A DNA stretch of 35,665 nucleotides, taken from a virus. Position 1 is the first letter of the stretch. Each line of letters opens with the position of its first letter. Of the stretch, positions 16,626 to 25,233 are shown piece after piece. The position numbers and the translations under genes are program-made. The DNA lies in the IMG/VR virus record IMGVR_UViG_3300046003_000364, positions 1 to 35,665 of that record; one strand, 5' to 3'. The notes under the pieces are model-generated. The model worked only from the letters and a program-made list of their open reading frames with translations. It was not told where the DNA came from and searched no databases.

Positions 16626-19600
16626 TGTTTGAGGACTCAGACCTACAAGATGCGTTTTCCAATAGTCACTCATTAAAGATATCCTCTCTTATCTTAGCTG
16701 AGTTTAATTTAAATGATTTAGATAATGTTTCTAGAGTTGGAAACTATCGCTACCGCCCATTTGGGACAGAAGCAAAGTTCCTGGAAGCAATATCTACATA
16801 CGATGAGTTTGATACTGGAGACTACTATACAGAAGCTGAGCTTTCATACAAAGAGTACTCAGATACTGAAGATGAAAATTTTTCTGTTGTAGATAAAACA
16901 AAAGACTTGTACTACTCTCTGGGAGACTGCCTTCTTCCATTTAGACCAAGGTCTGGAATAAATAAAGCAAGATTTTTAGCGGGATCATATATTGACAATG
17001 TTAGATCTGGCGATAGGCCAAGATACTACATGCCCTCTCGTAATGATTACTTTAAATATTGGAGTTCTTACAGAACAGAAAATGGAACAGAGAGAGGAAT
17101 TTCAACTCCCGCTGCTATCGGGATAGATGGGTATGGTATTGATGATGCCTGTCCATTTATTGTTTATAAGAATCCTGTAAATGCAAATAGAATTGTTGTA
17201 AAGATTCAAACAAACGTAGGATCAGTTAACCTTGGCAGCATGAGAACTTCAGGGGATTTAGTAATTGAAGACCCTCTCTTTGCATACTCAAACGCTACAG
17301 TTCCACAAAGATTTAAAATACAAGTACTAAAGGGAAGCTCTTGGGTAGATGCAATTGAGTTTAATGAAAACTCTTTAAGACTAGACGACTCTCCAATAAT
17401 TCCCAAAGATGGTCACTTAGAAATTTTCTATGGAATCAAAGTCCCAATAGGATTTGCTACAACATTTACTTATCTTGGAAGAACAACTACATCCTTGCTT
17501 CCCAACCAGGGATCTCTTGTGGGCTATGCATATATTGTTGATGATGACTCAAACCCACAAGGTGTATTAAAAATATGGGACGGTTCAGAATGGACTACCT
17601 CTAGTGTTAGTTATGGATGGTCCTTATATGAAGAAACTATCGTTAAGACTAATGGAACAGTAACAGAGCCATCAGATCCAATCTACTACACAGTTAATGG
17701 AGAGAATTTTTTTACAGAGTTTGAACAAATAAGAGGGATTAGAGTAGTTGTAAAAACAATGAACTCTTCAGATTCTTCACTAGATGTTATAGAAATATCT
17801 CCCAGACTAGTAGTAGACCTTTCAAATTATACAGAGTCCTTTGATATAACAAAGTCTATTGCAAATCAAAGCATGGGCCTTCCTGTAGGATCTCTTTCAG
17901 TTTCAAATGGAGCAATTAGCATTGCAAACTTTAATAACATTTTTACAGAAGCTAATGTTTTTAATGGCTTGACGGGAAGCCTTGTATCTGAATACGCAAG
18001 ACAAAACACTAAGTTTGTTATATACGAAACAATCCTAAATGTAAATGGCTATGATAAATATGTTCCTATTAAAACTTTTTATGCAGAAGAATTTCCAAGA
18101 CCATCTGGGGGAGACTCAACAATATCTATTCCCTTAAGGGATCTGTTTTTTAGATTAGAAACAACAAATGCTCCAAGTGTTCTTACCCAAGAAACTACCC
18201 TAACTTATGCCATATCTACAATGCTAGATTATATAGGATTTAGTAATTACTCTTTTAGAAATATTACATCAGCAAACGACCCCATCCTTCCGTTCTTTTT
18301 TGTAGAACCAAATGTAAGCGTTGCAGAGATCTTACAAAGACTGGCTGTTGCTACACAAACTGCAATGTTCTTTGATGAATACAATAATTTTATTGTTATG
18401 TCAAAAGAGTTTTTATTCCCAGATGCTACCGACAGAGAAACCGACATGGTTCTTTTGGGTAACGATGACACGATTGCAAACATTGAATCAATCTCAGATA
18501 ATCAAACAAGAATTATTAATAGTGGACAAATCATGTATACCATTAGATACATTCAGAGAGAAGTTTCTAGCCTATCTTCAATGTTAAAACTAGATTCTGA
18601 AAGAGTTTATAAATATAAGCCAGTTCTTTTGTGGGAGGTTGCAGCAACTGATGAAACCAAGACTATTAACGAAGCTAACAAGGTCTCAAGTGGCTACGCC
18701 CTGGGAGCCATGGCATTAAACAACCCAATTAGTGCAAGTGCTCCTTATGTTGCAAATCGTCAAGTGGTTAATAACGTTATTGATTTTGGAGAAAGCGTTT
18801 ACTGGCTTCCAAGATTTCAAGGTTATTTATACGCCAATGGAGAAATTATTAGATTTGATGCTGTTGAATACTCTGTCCCATCTTCCGCTGAACCAGTGGT
18901 TTGGATATCAAGCAACCAAGAGTATCAGAAGTACTTTGGCAGCCTAGCTTTTAATGGAAAGATGTTTCCAACGGGTAGGGTAAGAATATACTCTGAGCCA
19001 TATTATGAAAATGTAAATGAGTCTGCAATATTAAAGAATGGAAATGTAAGGGTTCATGGAAGAAACCAGTTTGGAACAGAAATAACTTCCCATTCCGCAG
19101 GTCTCAATCCTTATTGGTCAGACAATAATAATACCTATGGTTTAAAAATGTACTCAGATCTTATTTTTTCTAACAAGCCTACAGCAAGCATAGTCAACCC
19201 AGCAATAAGCACCACACAGAGAGTTGAGTTACCAGAAATAAATACTGTTGCCAGAAAGTCTAAAAGAAATGGAATAATAAAAAACTTTATGTCTTCAAAA
19301 GTTTTTTCTGATGGAGAAGTAAACAATCTTTTGGTGACAAAATCTGGAACAGTTCAATCCTCTGCACTCGTTATTACTGGACCAGCATCAGACCCAATTG
19401 TTCCCAGCCCCAGAGATTTTGTTTCTTATGTTTATAAAGACCTGTCTAGTAATTTTTCTTTTAGAAGTTTTGGAACTAGAATGAGGATTGTTGGAAAAGT
19501 CAATAGAAACTCTGGTCAAATTTCAAATGGATCAAGTAATTATTTTTCTTTGCAATCACCAAGTAATCCAAGCTCATTTGGTGTTAATGCAAGTTCTGGA

Positions 19601-20920
19601 GGAATGGGTATTATGGTAGACCCAACCAATGGTAGCGGGTATTATTTTGAGATTGCATCACTAAATGAAACAAACATAGACAGCTATATTCAATCAGATG
19701 ATTCTGAAGAAGTAAATTCAACACTGCATAATATAATATTTTACAAAGTAAATAAAAATGTAAAAGTTGGAGATACTGCTAGCTCTCCAGCCACTCCAAT
19801 AAAACTTTGGGGAGGCTTGTCAAACATCCTTGTTGACTCTGGATTCTTTGTCGGTCAAGATAGGATTGCTACCACTGAAGAGTCTACAGTTTATGACTTG
19901 TCTGTTGAATACGAATCATTAAGCGGAGGGGGAATAAAATTTTACTTATACATAAATAACATACTTATTCAAATAGTTAATGACACAAATCCATTGCCTA
20001 TCAACACATCCATGGCTCTATTTGTTAGAGGAAGCTCTCACTGCATGTTTGAAAACATGTATGCACTAGATGATCTTGTTGCTAAAAATACAAATAGTCA
20101 AATATCTCAAGCCAACAACGTCTTTGATGAAAATGGAATATCTACTAGCGAATTTCTTAGAAAATATGCCATTTCTGGAATGGTTCAATCAACATATTTA
20201 ACAGGCATTAGTCCAGACACAAACACTCAATACAAAGTTTATTTTGAGGAGTTTGGAACAATTATGAGAGAGTGTGCTCACTTTAACATTAAGTATGACT
20301 TAGCCTACCCCTCCTTTTATTCAAAAATTGCTAGAACATTTTCTAATGACAGAGGATACACAGTTTCTAAATTTTACGGAGGGGCTTATGAATCTGAGTT
20401 TTTGGTCTTTAATTCATCAGACAAGGCAATTGTCTTAGACGAAACTACAGGAAATTATTTAAGAATCTTAGGAATAACTTTTACTCAGAATACAACACAA
20501 GTTTTATCTGTAGATAAATACTTTAATAAACTTTCTAATTTTTCAGACCCCTCTTACCAAGGTAATGAAATCACTTCTCCCAACATTAGTCTACAAAAAT
20601 ATAATAAAATTAAAGCAAGCAGATCTAGGTACGGGCTAAAAGAGTTTAGCTTAGAGTCTATGTATATTCAATCAGAAGATGATGCAAATAGTTTAATGGG
20701 ATGGTTAATAGAGAAGACTATGGAACCCAGAAGAGAAATAGTTATCAATACCTTTCCAATGCCCCATTTGCAACTTGGAGATATTGTTACAATAGACTAT
20801 ATGATGCCAGGTGAAATAGAATATGTTGATCCAGAGACTAGGTTTGTCGTTCAGGATATATCATATTCAAGATCCTTGGACGGCCCAGGCCAATCAATTA
20901 AGGTGGTTGAAATAATATGA
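16625..20920 (+). CDS. Tail hub / tip protein with inserted lectin-like domain
   Basis: This 1431-aa protein overlaps the Dit-like gene by one base (TAATG). Residues about 170-380 look like one or two beta-sandwich carbohydrate-binding domains (NANRIVVKIQT, RFKIQVLKGSSWVDAI). The block from about 390 (SPRLVVDLSNYTESFDITKS) through YAISTMLDYIGFSNYSF and VSVAEILQRLAVATQ (525-600), together with the C-terminal PHLQLGDIVTIDYMMPG (about 1380-1400), resembles the gp27/Tal-type hub that closes the tail tube. Residues about 935-1155 resemble a concanavalin/laminin-G jelly roll inserted between the hub halves, which could bind cell-surface glycans. I saw no clear peptidoglycan-hydrolase motif. Domain names are pattern-based; hub identity is more certain than the lectin calls. 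Confidence 0.65.
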   Translation: MFEDSDLQDAFSNSHSLKISSLILAEFNLNDLDNVSRVGNYRYRPFGTEAKFLEAISTYDEFDTGDYYTEAELSYKEYSDTEDENFSVVDKTKDLYYSLGDCLLPFRPRSGINKARFLAGSYIDNVRSGDRPRYYMPSRNDYFKYWSSYRTENGTERGISTPAAIGIDGYGIDDACPFIVYKNPVNANRIVVKIQTNVGSVNLGSMRTSGDLVIEDPLFAYSNATVPQRFKIQVLKGSSWVDAIEFNENSLRLDDSPIIPKDGHLEIFYGIKVPIGFATTFTYLGRTTTSLLPNQGSLVGYAYIVDDDSNPQGVLKIWDGSEWTTSSVSYGWSLYEETIVKTNGTVTEPSDPIYYTVNGENFFTEFEQIRGIRVVVKTMNSSDSSLDVIEISPRLVVDLSNYTESFDITKSIANQSMGLPVGSLSVSNGAISIANFNNIFTEANVFNGLTGSLVSEYARQNTKFVIYETILNVNGYDKYVPIKTFYAEEFPRPSGGDSTISIPLRDLFFRLETTNAPSVLTQETTLTYAISTMLDYIGFSNYSFRNITSANDPILPFFFVEPNVSVAEILQRLAVATQTAMFFDEYNNFIVMSKEFLFPDATDRETDMVLLGNDDTIANIESISDNQTRIINSGQIMYTIRYIQREVSSLSSMLKLDSERVYKYKPVLLWEVAATDETKTINEANKVSSGYALGAMALNNPISASAPYVANRQVVNNVIDFGESVYWLPRFQGYLYANGEIIRFDAVEYSVPSSAEPVVWISSNQEYQKYFGSLAFNGKMFPTGRVRIYSEPYYENVNESAILKNGNVRVHGRNQFGTEITSHSAGLNPYWSDNNNTYGLKMYSDLIFSNKPTASIVNPAISTTQRVELPEINTVARKSKRNGIIKNFMSSKVFSDGEVNNLLVTKSGTVQSSALVITGPASDPIVPSPRDFVSYVYKDLSSNFSFRSFGTRMRIVGKVNRNSGQISNGSSNYFSLQSPSNPSSFGVNASSGGMGIMVDPTNGSGYYFEIASLNETNIDSYIQSDDSEEVNSTLHNIIFYKVNKNVKVGDTASSPATPIKLWGGLSNILVDSGFFVGQDRIATTEESTVYDLSVEYESLSGGGIKFYLYINNILIQIVNDTNPLPINTSMALFVRGSSHCMFENMYALDDLVAKNTNSQISQANNVFDENGISTSEFLRKYAISGMVQSTYLTGISPDTNTQYKVYFEEFGTIMRECAHFNIKYDLAYPSFYSKIARTFSNDRGYTVSKFYGGAYESEFLVFNSSDKAIVLDETTGNYLRILGITFTQNTTQVLSVDKYFNKLSNFSDPSYQGNEITSPNISLQKYNKIKASRSRYGLKEFSLESMYIQSEDDANSLMGWLIEKTMEPRREIVINTFPMPHLQLGDIVTIDYMMPGEIEYVDPETRFVVQDISYSRSLDGPGQSIKVVEII

Positions 20921-21378
20921 CAGATGCAATAAAAATTCCATCAAGAGATATTGTAAACATAAGCTCTCAATCTGTGAGCGTAGCAGAAATAGAACAATTT
21001 CTTTTTCAAGAGATTGGGGGAACAAGTTTAATAAACCTAGTAAGGCACGACACTATCTCTGGAATAAACTTGTCATACTCTACAATAATAAACTTAAAAA
21101 AGATAGCAATTGATTTTGACCCATCATTTATACTTACAAACAAGGCATCTTACAAATCCATCTTTGATCAGTTTTCAATTAAATTAGTTAGCAAAATACC
21201 TCAAGATAAATTCTACTCAAGCAATGAACTACTTCCACCAAGCAACCTTTTGACAAACGTTTATTTTGATGGAGACAACCTTGTAATTGAATTTGAAAAT
21301 ATAAAAGAAACAGAATTTGTTGAACTACAAATTGAAACAGATGGTAAAATTAATAGTGTGAGGGAAAATGATTACTAA
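20917..21378 (+). CDS. Minor tail protein, unknown
   Basis: The 153-aa product has an ATGA overlap with the hub gene. The N-terminal half is helix/strand mixed (VSVAEIEQFLFQEIGGTSLIN); the C-terminal half (PSNLLTNVYFDGDNLVIEFE) looks like a single fibronectin-like beta domain. No known family is recognised. Its place within the hub-to-tip cluster suggests a structural part of the tail tip. Confidence 0.55.
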   Translation: MTDAIKIPSRDIVNISSQSVSVAEIEQFLFQEIGGTSLINLVRHDTISGINLSYSTIINLKKIAIDFDPSFILTNKASYKSIFDQFSIKLVSKIPQDKFYSSNELLPPSNLLTNVYFDGDNLVIEFENIKETEFVELQIETDGKINSVRENDY

Positions 21379-22771
21379 TAAGGGAAACAATATCATAACT
21401 AAATATCTTTTGGGGCAGTCTCCTGAGTATGCAGCTTATATCTCAGTAGGAGTTGGAGCCACTCCTTTAGATTTAGACGAGACAGATCAGTCATCCACTA
21501 CAAAACAATCAATGGATTTTGAGGCTTTTAGGATTCCAGTGACTTCTCGTGGACTAGTTAGTGACAACATTGTTATTGACATAGATTCCTGGCAACAAAC
21601 CAATGGCGTAGTTACAGTTGATTTAGCTGGACCCCACGGTATGAAGTTGGGGGATTCAGTAACCATAGATTTTAGCCTCTCCAATACTTCAAACGATATT
21701 AAAGAAGGCATTTATGTAGTTGATACTACAACATCAAATCAAATAACCTATTCTCAAACATTTACTTCTGCATCGGCTACCCCAGCAAGCTGGAGTGCTA
21801 GTGCTTCTGACACAGGAACAGCATCATACGATAGAGAAAGAATTGTTTTTAAAGGTCAACTACCATCAGACCAAAGGTATCAAATGACTGAGATTGCCCT
21901 ATATCCATCCTCAAACAATAGCTTAGCCCTTAACTACGATAGCAGAATTCTTTCGGGTTTTTTAACAACAGAAGGGTGGGTTTATAAAAATGTTTCTGCA
22001 TCATTAGTAGAAAGTGATAACGCAATAAGTCTTGTAACAGATAGCATTGCAGACACATCTGGAAACGTTAGCTCTGCAACATTTCTAGATCCAGTAACGG
22101 GTTCTGCTGCTTATGCATTATTCATTAATTCTAACAATGAAGCTTTTACTTTTTATGAAAGAAAAACTAGATATGAAAACTCCAGACTTTATGATAGATG
22201 CCTAGTTGTTCCAGGAAATATGACAACTTTTTCCAACGACTCCATGGAGTTCTCTGGTGTACAAAAACATATTTTTACTACGTCATTAAGATTGAATGCT
22301 AGCAAAAACTCTCCAGAGGATTATATAAAGTTTGCGCTAAGCGTATTATCTAAAAATATAGATGCAGAAAGTCCTCCTGCAAAAACTAGATTAAGATTTG
22401 ATTTCCTTGACAGTATAAGTGGTCAGATTGCAACAGCAACAGAGCTCCTAACCTCTGGTGAACTATCTGCATCAAGATATGTTGTTATTTCAAAACAAAT
22501 TAAAGACTTTAGTACAGGAGCAGATTTTAGTTGGGCTCGTGTTGACGGATTAAAAATTTATGCTCAGACACTAAACAGTGCTTCCAACTACGACGGATCT
22601 TATGTAGCTTTTGATGGAATAAGATTAGACAATGAAAACACAGAGAATCCACTATATGGGATGGTTGCTTATTCAAAATTAAAAAACTCTTATGACGCTG
22701 CTCAACCAATTGAAAAAACAGAAAACTCTCAAGGGTACATAGAATATAGGTTTGGGGTGAACATTGTCTAA
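21368..22771 (+). CDS. Minor tail / baseplate-periphery protein
   Basis: The product is 467 aa, overlaps the previous gene by 11 nt, and has AGGGAA just upstream. The start MITNKGNNIITKYLLGQ followed by YISVGVGATPL is a pattern I associate with phage tail proteins whose N-terminus attaches to the tail tip. The middle contains PSDQRYQMTEIALYPS, a collar-like turn, and the rest is beta-sandwich-like with DSMEFSGVQKHIFTTSLRL and later FSWARVDGLKIY, which may bind surface polysaccharide. Nearly all arginines use AGA/AGG (15 of 17 by eye), unlike the capsid gene. The receptor-side role is inferred. Confidence 0.6.
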   Translation: MITNKGNNIITKYLLGQSPEYAAYISVGVGATPLDLDETDQSSTTKQSMDFEAFRIPVTSRGLVSDNIVIDIDSWQQTNGVVTVDLAGPHGMKLGDSVTIDFSLSNTSNDIKEGIYVVDTTTSNQITYSQTFTSASATPASWSASASDTGTASYDRERIVFKGQLPSDQRYQMTEIALYPSSNNSLALNYDSRILSGFLTTEGWVYKNVSASLVESDNAISLVTDSIADTSGNVSSATFLDPVTGSAAYALFINSNNEAFTFYERKTRYENSRLYDRCLVVPGNMTTFSNDSMEFSGVQKHIFTTSLRLNASKNSPEDYIKFALSVLSKNIDAESPPAKTRLRFDFLDSISGQIATATELLTSGELSASRYVVISKQIKDFSTGADFSWARVDGLKIYAQTLNSASNYDGSYVAFDGIRLDNENTENPLYGMVAYSKLKNSYDAAQPIEKTENSQGYIEYRFGVNIV

Positions 22772-23550
22772 TGGCTAAGGTCGTTATTTCAAAATCTGAT
22801 TTGCCAGACCTTTCTACAGCCTTAACTAACAAATTAAGATATAGAGTTTTAAATAGAAATAAAAACTTATATTCTGATTGGTCAGTAATTGGTGAGGTTA
22901 AGAGAGCACTAGAGCAGATAAACTTTTCTTCTGCTTCAGCATCTTATAATGCTTATTCACAAGGAAATAATAGGGTAGATGCCTTTTGGTATAGTTCCGA
23001 CATCAATCAAAACTTTGATGTTTATGTTAGATATATTTTAAAAACTATAACAGAAGGAACTTTTGCAACATTATATTCTTATGATGCAATTCAATATCTA
23101 GGAAGAAAAAGCACTAACTCTTTAACCATAGCAAAAAAACCTATGGATCTTGTGTCATTTAATAGCCTTTCCTATTATGGATTGCAACTAATGGTAAAAC
23201 TTCCAGAGTACCCTATTGTTTCAAATACACCAATTAATATAGATGGCGTAAGCAGAACTAGCAACTACCTCCAATACTTTTTAGCAAGATCACACTCCCT
23301 ATCTGTTGGAGATTATGTTAATATAAGTTTTAACAATCAAATTACTTACGGATCAGAAATTGACTACTCTTTATTTTCAGGAATAAAAAAGGTATCAAGA
23401 ATAGATAGTTCTTTTAACTTTAGCGTTTATACCCCTGGATCAAATATTAATTTTATAAAACCTCCAGAAATTGGCGGGTATCCAAATGTTGTAGAAAAGG
23501 TAAGTGGATCTGTTTTGTTTGCTACTGACAACATTGTTTTTGTTCCATGA
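22771..23550 (+). CDS. Minor tail protein, unknown
   Basis: The 259-aa product overlaps the previous gene by one base (TAATG), with GGGGTG upstream. A short N-terminal VVISKSDLPDLSTALTNK precedes two beta-rich parts: YRVLNRNKNLYSDWSVI with VDAFWYSSDINQNFDVYVRY, and ARSHSLSVGDYVNISFNN with FNFSVYTPGS. The protein probably belongs to the tail-tip fibre set. All ten arginine codons I counted are AGA or AGG. Its TGA stop codon is also the TG extension of the next promoter. Function is unknown. Confidence 0.55.
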   Translation: MAKVVISKSDLPDLSTALTNKLRYRVLNRNKNLYSDWSVIGEVKRALEQINFSSASASYNAYSQGNNRVDAFWYSSDINQNFDVYVRYILKTITEGTFATLYSYDAIQYLGRKSTNSLTIAKKPMDLVSFNSLSYYGLQLMVKLPEYPIVSNTPINIDGVSRTSNYLQYFLARSHSLSVGDYVNISFNNQITYGSEIDYSLFSGIKKVSRIDSSFNFSVYTPGSNINFIKPPEIGGYPNVVEKVSGSVLFATDNIVFVP

Positions 23551-23556
23551 TATAAT
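23548..23556 (+). promoter_or_regulatory. Extended -10 promoter overlapping a stop codon
   Basis: TGATATAAT begins with the TGA stop codon of the upstream tail gene and lies 16 nt before the GTG at 23573. The expected start point falls at or beside the GAGGAG ribosome site (23562-23567), so the leader would be minimal. Confidence 0.5.
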
Positions 23557-23572
23557 TTAACGAGGAGATTTT

Positions 23573-24001
23573 GTGGGAATATTAGCAACACCAAATAGAG
23601 GTCAGCCATTAGATGTAGATTATATATCTCAGATAGCTGGACAAGTTAATCAGCTTACTACTTTAGTAGGGGATAGAAGTTCAGCCTTTTCTACTGTCAA
23701 TGACCTAAACACAAAAACAGCAGATATAAAAATTTTTGCTAAGACTGTCAATGTCTTTTCTAGTACAAAGAAGACAGATGGGGACGTTGTAGACTACACA
23801 GTCGATTACCCTCCCTTTAGTGGCAACCCAGTCGTAACAGCTACAATTGTTTCTGGAGCCTCCTCTAGTGTTGGAGATGACGCAGTTGTTGTATTAAAAA
23901 ACATCTCAACATCAAGTTGTACCTTCAGGGTAACTTTCAATACTGGTGGTACTTTAAATATCTTTGTTAATCTTATCGCTGTTGGGTTCTCCATATTGTA
24001 A
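23573..24001 (+). CDS. H-type-lectin-like tail tip protein
   Basis: The product is 142 aa from GTG 23573, with GAGGAG 5 nt upstream. The N-terminus (GILATPNRGQPLDVDYISQI) is followed by a short helix with QVNQLTTLVGDR, typical of a trimerising fibre stem. Residues about 75-142 (VDYPPFSGNPVVTATI, AVVVLKNISTSSCTFRVTF, ending FVNLIAVGFSIL) match the H-type lectin pattern: a PF-x-x-x-P-x-V start, alternating strands, then an AxG end. Such domains form six-stranded trimers that bind sugars. As the last gene of the tail module it is a good receptor-binding candidate. The lectin assignment is moderate. Confidence 0.55.
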   Translation: MGILATPNRGQPLDVDYISQIAGQVNQLTTLVGDRSSAFSTVNDLNTKTADIKIFAKTVNVFSSTKKTDGDVVDYTVDYPPFSGNPVVTATIVSGASSSVGDDAVVVLKNISTSSCTFRVTFNTGGTLNIFVNLIAVGFSIL

Positions 24002-24007
24002 TCCCTG

Positions 24008-24016
24008 TGATATAAT
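24008..24016 (+). promoter_or_regulatory. Extended -10 promoter at the late/early boundary; leaderless start
   Basis: TGATATAAT ends only 8 nt before the ATG at 24025, so a normal start point would coincide with the start codon and give a leaderless mRNA. No ribosome site is present. This is the only signal between the tail and replication modules; no terminator separates them. Confidence 0.65.
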
Positions 24017-24024
24017 TTCTCTAA

Positions 24025-24225
24025 ATGAGTAATTCTTTAAGTTGTAAAAAATGCAGGGGAAAAGTTTTTGTTGATCGGGTTCATAGCTCACATGACCATC
24101 TAGAAATTTTTTGTATAAATTGTGGATTTAGAAAGATGTTCCATCCACCATCTAAGTTTGGGAATTCAATTCAATGGTTAGAAGAAGCAGAGAAGGCCAG
24201 GACGATAATAATCAACGGGTCATAA
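24025..24225 (+). CDS. Small zinc-ribbon protein
   Basis: The product is 66 aa with C7-x2-C10 and C30-x2-C33, a four-cysteine zinc ribbon, followed by a short helix (SIQWLEEAEKA). It is the first gene of the replication half and appears to be read from a leaderless mRNA. Possible roles include nucleic-acid binding or interaction with host RNA polymerase, but nothing in the sequence decides this. The cysteine spacing is identical to that of the tiny protein at 32962-33105. The HTH gene follows. Confidence 0.65.
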   Translation: MSNSLSCKKCRGKVFVDRVHSSHDHLEIFCINCGFRKMFHPPSKFGNSIQWLEEAEKARTIIINGS

Positions 24226-24263
24226 AAGCTAGCGCAGTTATATTTTTTCTTGACAAAAACCTA

Positions 24264-24713
24264 ATGCGTATGATAACATCAAACCGTGGATCAAATATCG
24301 TCTATCTATATAATATAACCGAAGCAAAAGAGCAGACAATGTTGCTTTCTGATTTTAAGAAACATCGTAAAAGAGCTTATACATTTTCAAACACCTCAAG
24401 GCTTTTAAATAGAAGTAACATGCAGTTGTACAGATATATCCATAGAGGTCTTATTAGACCCCCTATGGGCATCCTTCCTGGTGGTGAGAGAATGTTTACA
24501 AAAAAATCTTACTACTCAGAAGATGATGTTTTTGAAATTAGAAGAGTCATGGGTTCCTTGCATAGAGGAAGACCAAGAAAAGATGGAAAGATAACAAACA
24601 ATCATGTATTGACAGAGCAAGAGCTGCGTGGTAAGATGGGTGATGCACTAATGCTTTACGCAAAAACAGAAGATGGTCGATTCATTCCTGTATGGCAGGA
24701 AGATACCTATTAG
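24264..24713 (+). CDS. HTH DNA-binding protein, putative regulator
   Basis: The product is 149 aa from the ATG at 24264. The frame is open further up to an ATG at 24174, which would overlap the zinc ribbon by 52 nt, so the start is uncertain; neither has a good ribosome site. The central part FSNTSRLLNRSNMQLYRYI with HRGLIRPP reads like a MerR/excisionase-type helix-turn-helix with a wing. SYYSEDDVFEIRRVMGSLHR and a basic GRPRKDGK follow, and the protein ends ELRGKMGDALMLY with EDGRFIPVW. Located just before the helicase genes, it could regulate early transcription or replication. The HTH is well supported; targets are unknown. Confidence 0.6.
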   Translation: MRMITSNRGSNIVYLYNITEAKEQTMLLSDFKKHRKRAYTFSNTSRLLNRSNMQLYRYIHRGLIRPPMGILPGGERMFTKKSYYSEDDVFEIRRVMGSLHRGRPRKDGKITNNHVLTEQELRGKMGDALMLYAKTEDGRFIPVWQEDTY

Positions 24714-24721
24714 GAGTAAAT

Positions 24722-24928
24722 ATGTCAAATAGCACAAGCGTTACGGTTAATCTTGGGTACACACTAAACCTTGGAAATTTTCAGAGTTTGCGTGTAGATC
24801 TTGGATGCACAGACTTTGTTCGTGAAGGTGAAGAAAAAGAAGCCGCGATGGACAGGGTATATAATTTTGTTGAGGCTCAGGTCATTCAGAAAGTATCTGA
24901 TGCCAAGAAGGAACTTGACGAGTCATAA
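24722..24928 (+). CDS. Small conserved phage protein, unknown
   Basis: The product is 68 aa from the ATG at 24722, chosen over an in-frame upstream start because AGGAG lies at 24713-24717. The protein opens with a strand-forming TSVTVNLGYTLNLGNFQSLR and ends in a charged helix (AAMDRVYNFVEAQVIQK). A short beta hairpin plus helix is typical of small proteins that sit beside phage replication genes. No function can be given. The gene sits between the HTH gene and the helicase-loader-like gene. Confidence 0.55.
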   Translation: MSNSTSVTVNLGYTLNLGNFQSLRVDLGCTDFVREGEEKEAAMDRVYNFVEAQVIQKVSDAKKELDES

Positions 24929-25233
24929 TGGCTGATAAGAAGCTGCGTTTTGCACTTATGGATAAGTTCAAGAAAAAGCTTCAGGAGTCAGGCAAGAATC
25001 AAGATATTAATCTTTTTTCTCAGCAATGGGCTGCCGATGCAATGATTGATTCATATGGATATGATCAATGCGTAGAAGCAATAGAGTATTATTTTTCTGT
25101 ATCTGCAAGTCCAGATTGGACATGGTTTTCTTATAACTCTGAAAAAGTAATACAATCTAGACGACAAGACAATGAAGACAGGGAATTGCGTAAAAAGCTT
25201 AGGGCTGGCGCAAAAAAGTGGTTGGAGAGTTAA
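24928..25233 (+). CDS. Small replication-associated protein, possible helicase loader
   Basis: The 101-aa product overlaps both neighbours by one base. It is charged and helical, with FSQQWAADAMIDSYGYDQCV followed by a WTWFSYNSEKVIQSRRQD block and a basic C-terminal helix (KLRAGAKKWL). Small helical proteins directly upstream of DnaB-like helicases in phages often load the helicase, but no loader family is recognised by motif, and there is no Walker ATPase motif. The call is a hypothesis from gene order. Confidence 0.45.
   Translation: MADKKLRFALMDKFKKKLQESGKNQDINLFSQQWAADAMIDSYGYDQCVEAIEYYFSVSASPDWTWFSYNSEKVIQSRRQDNEDRELRKKLRAGAKKWLES

Noticed and set aside
24250-24277. TTGACA with GATAAC 16 nt downstream as a promoter
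   Set aside because: It lies inside or at the start of the HTH gene frame with a weak -10; it could matter for the start choice but is not supported enough to list.
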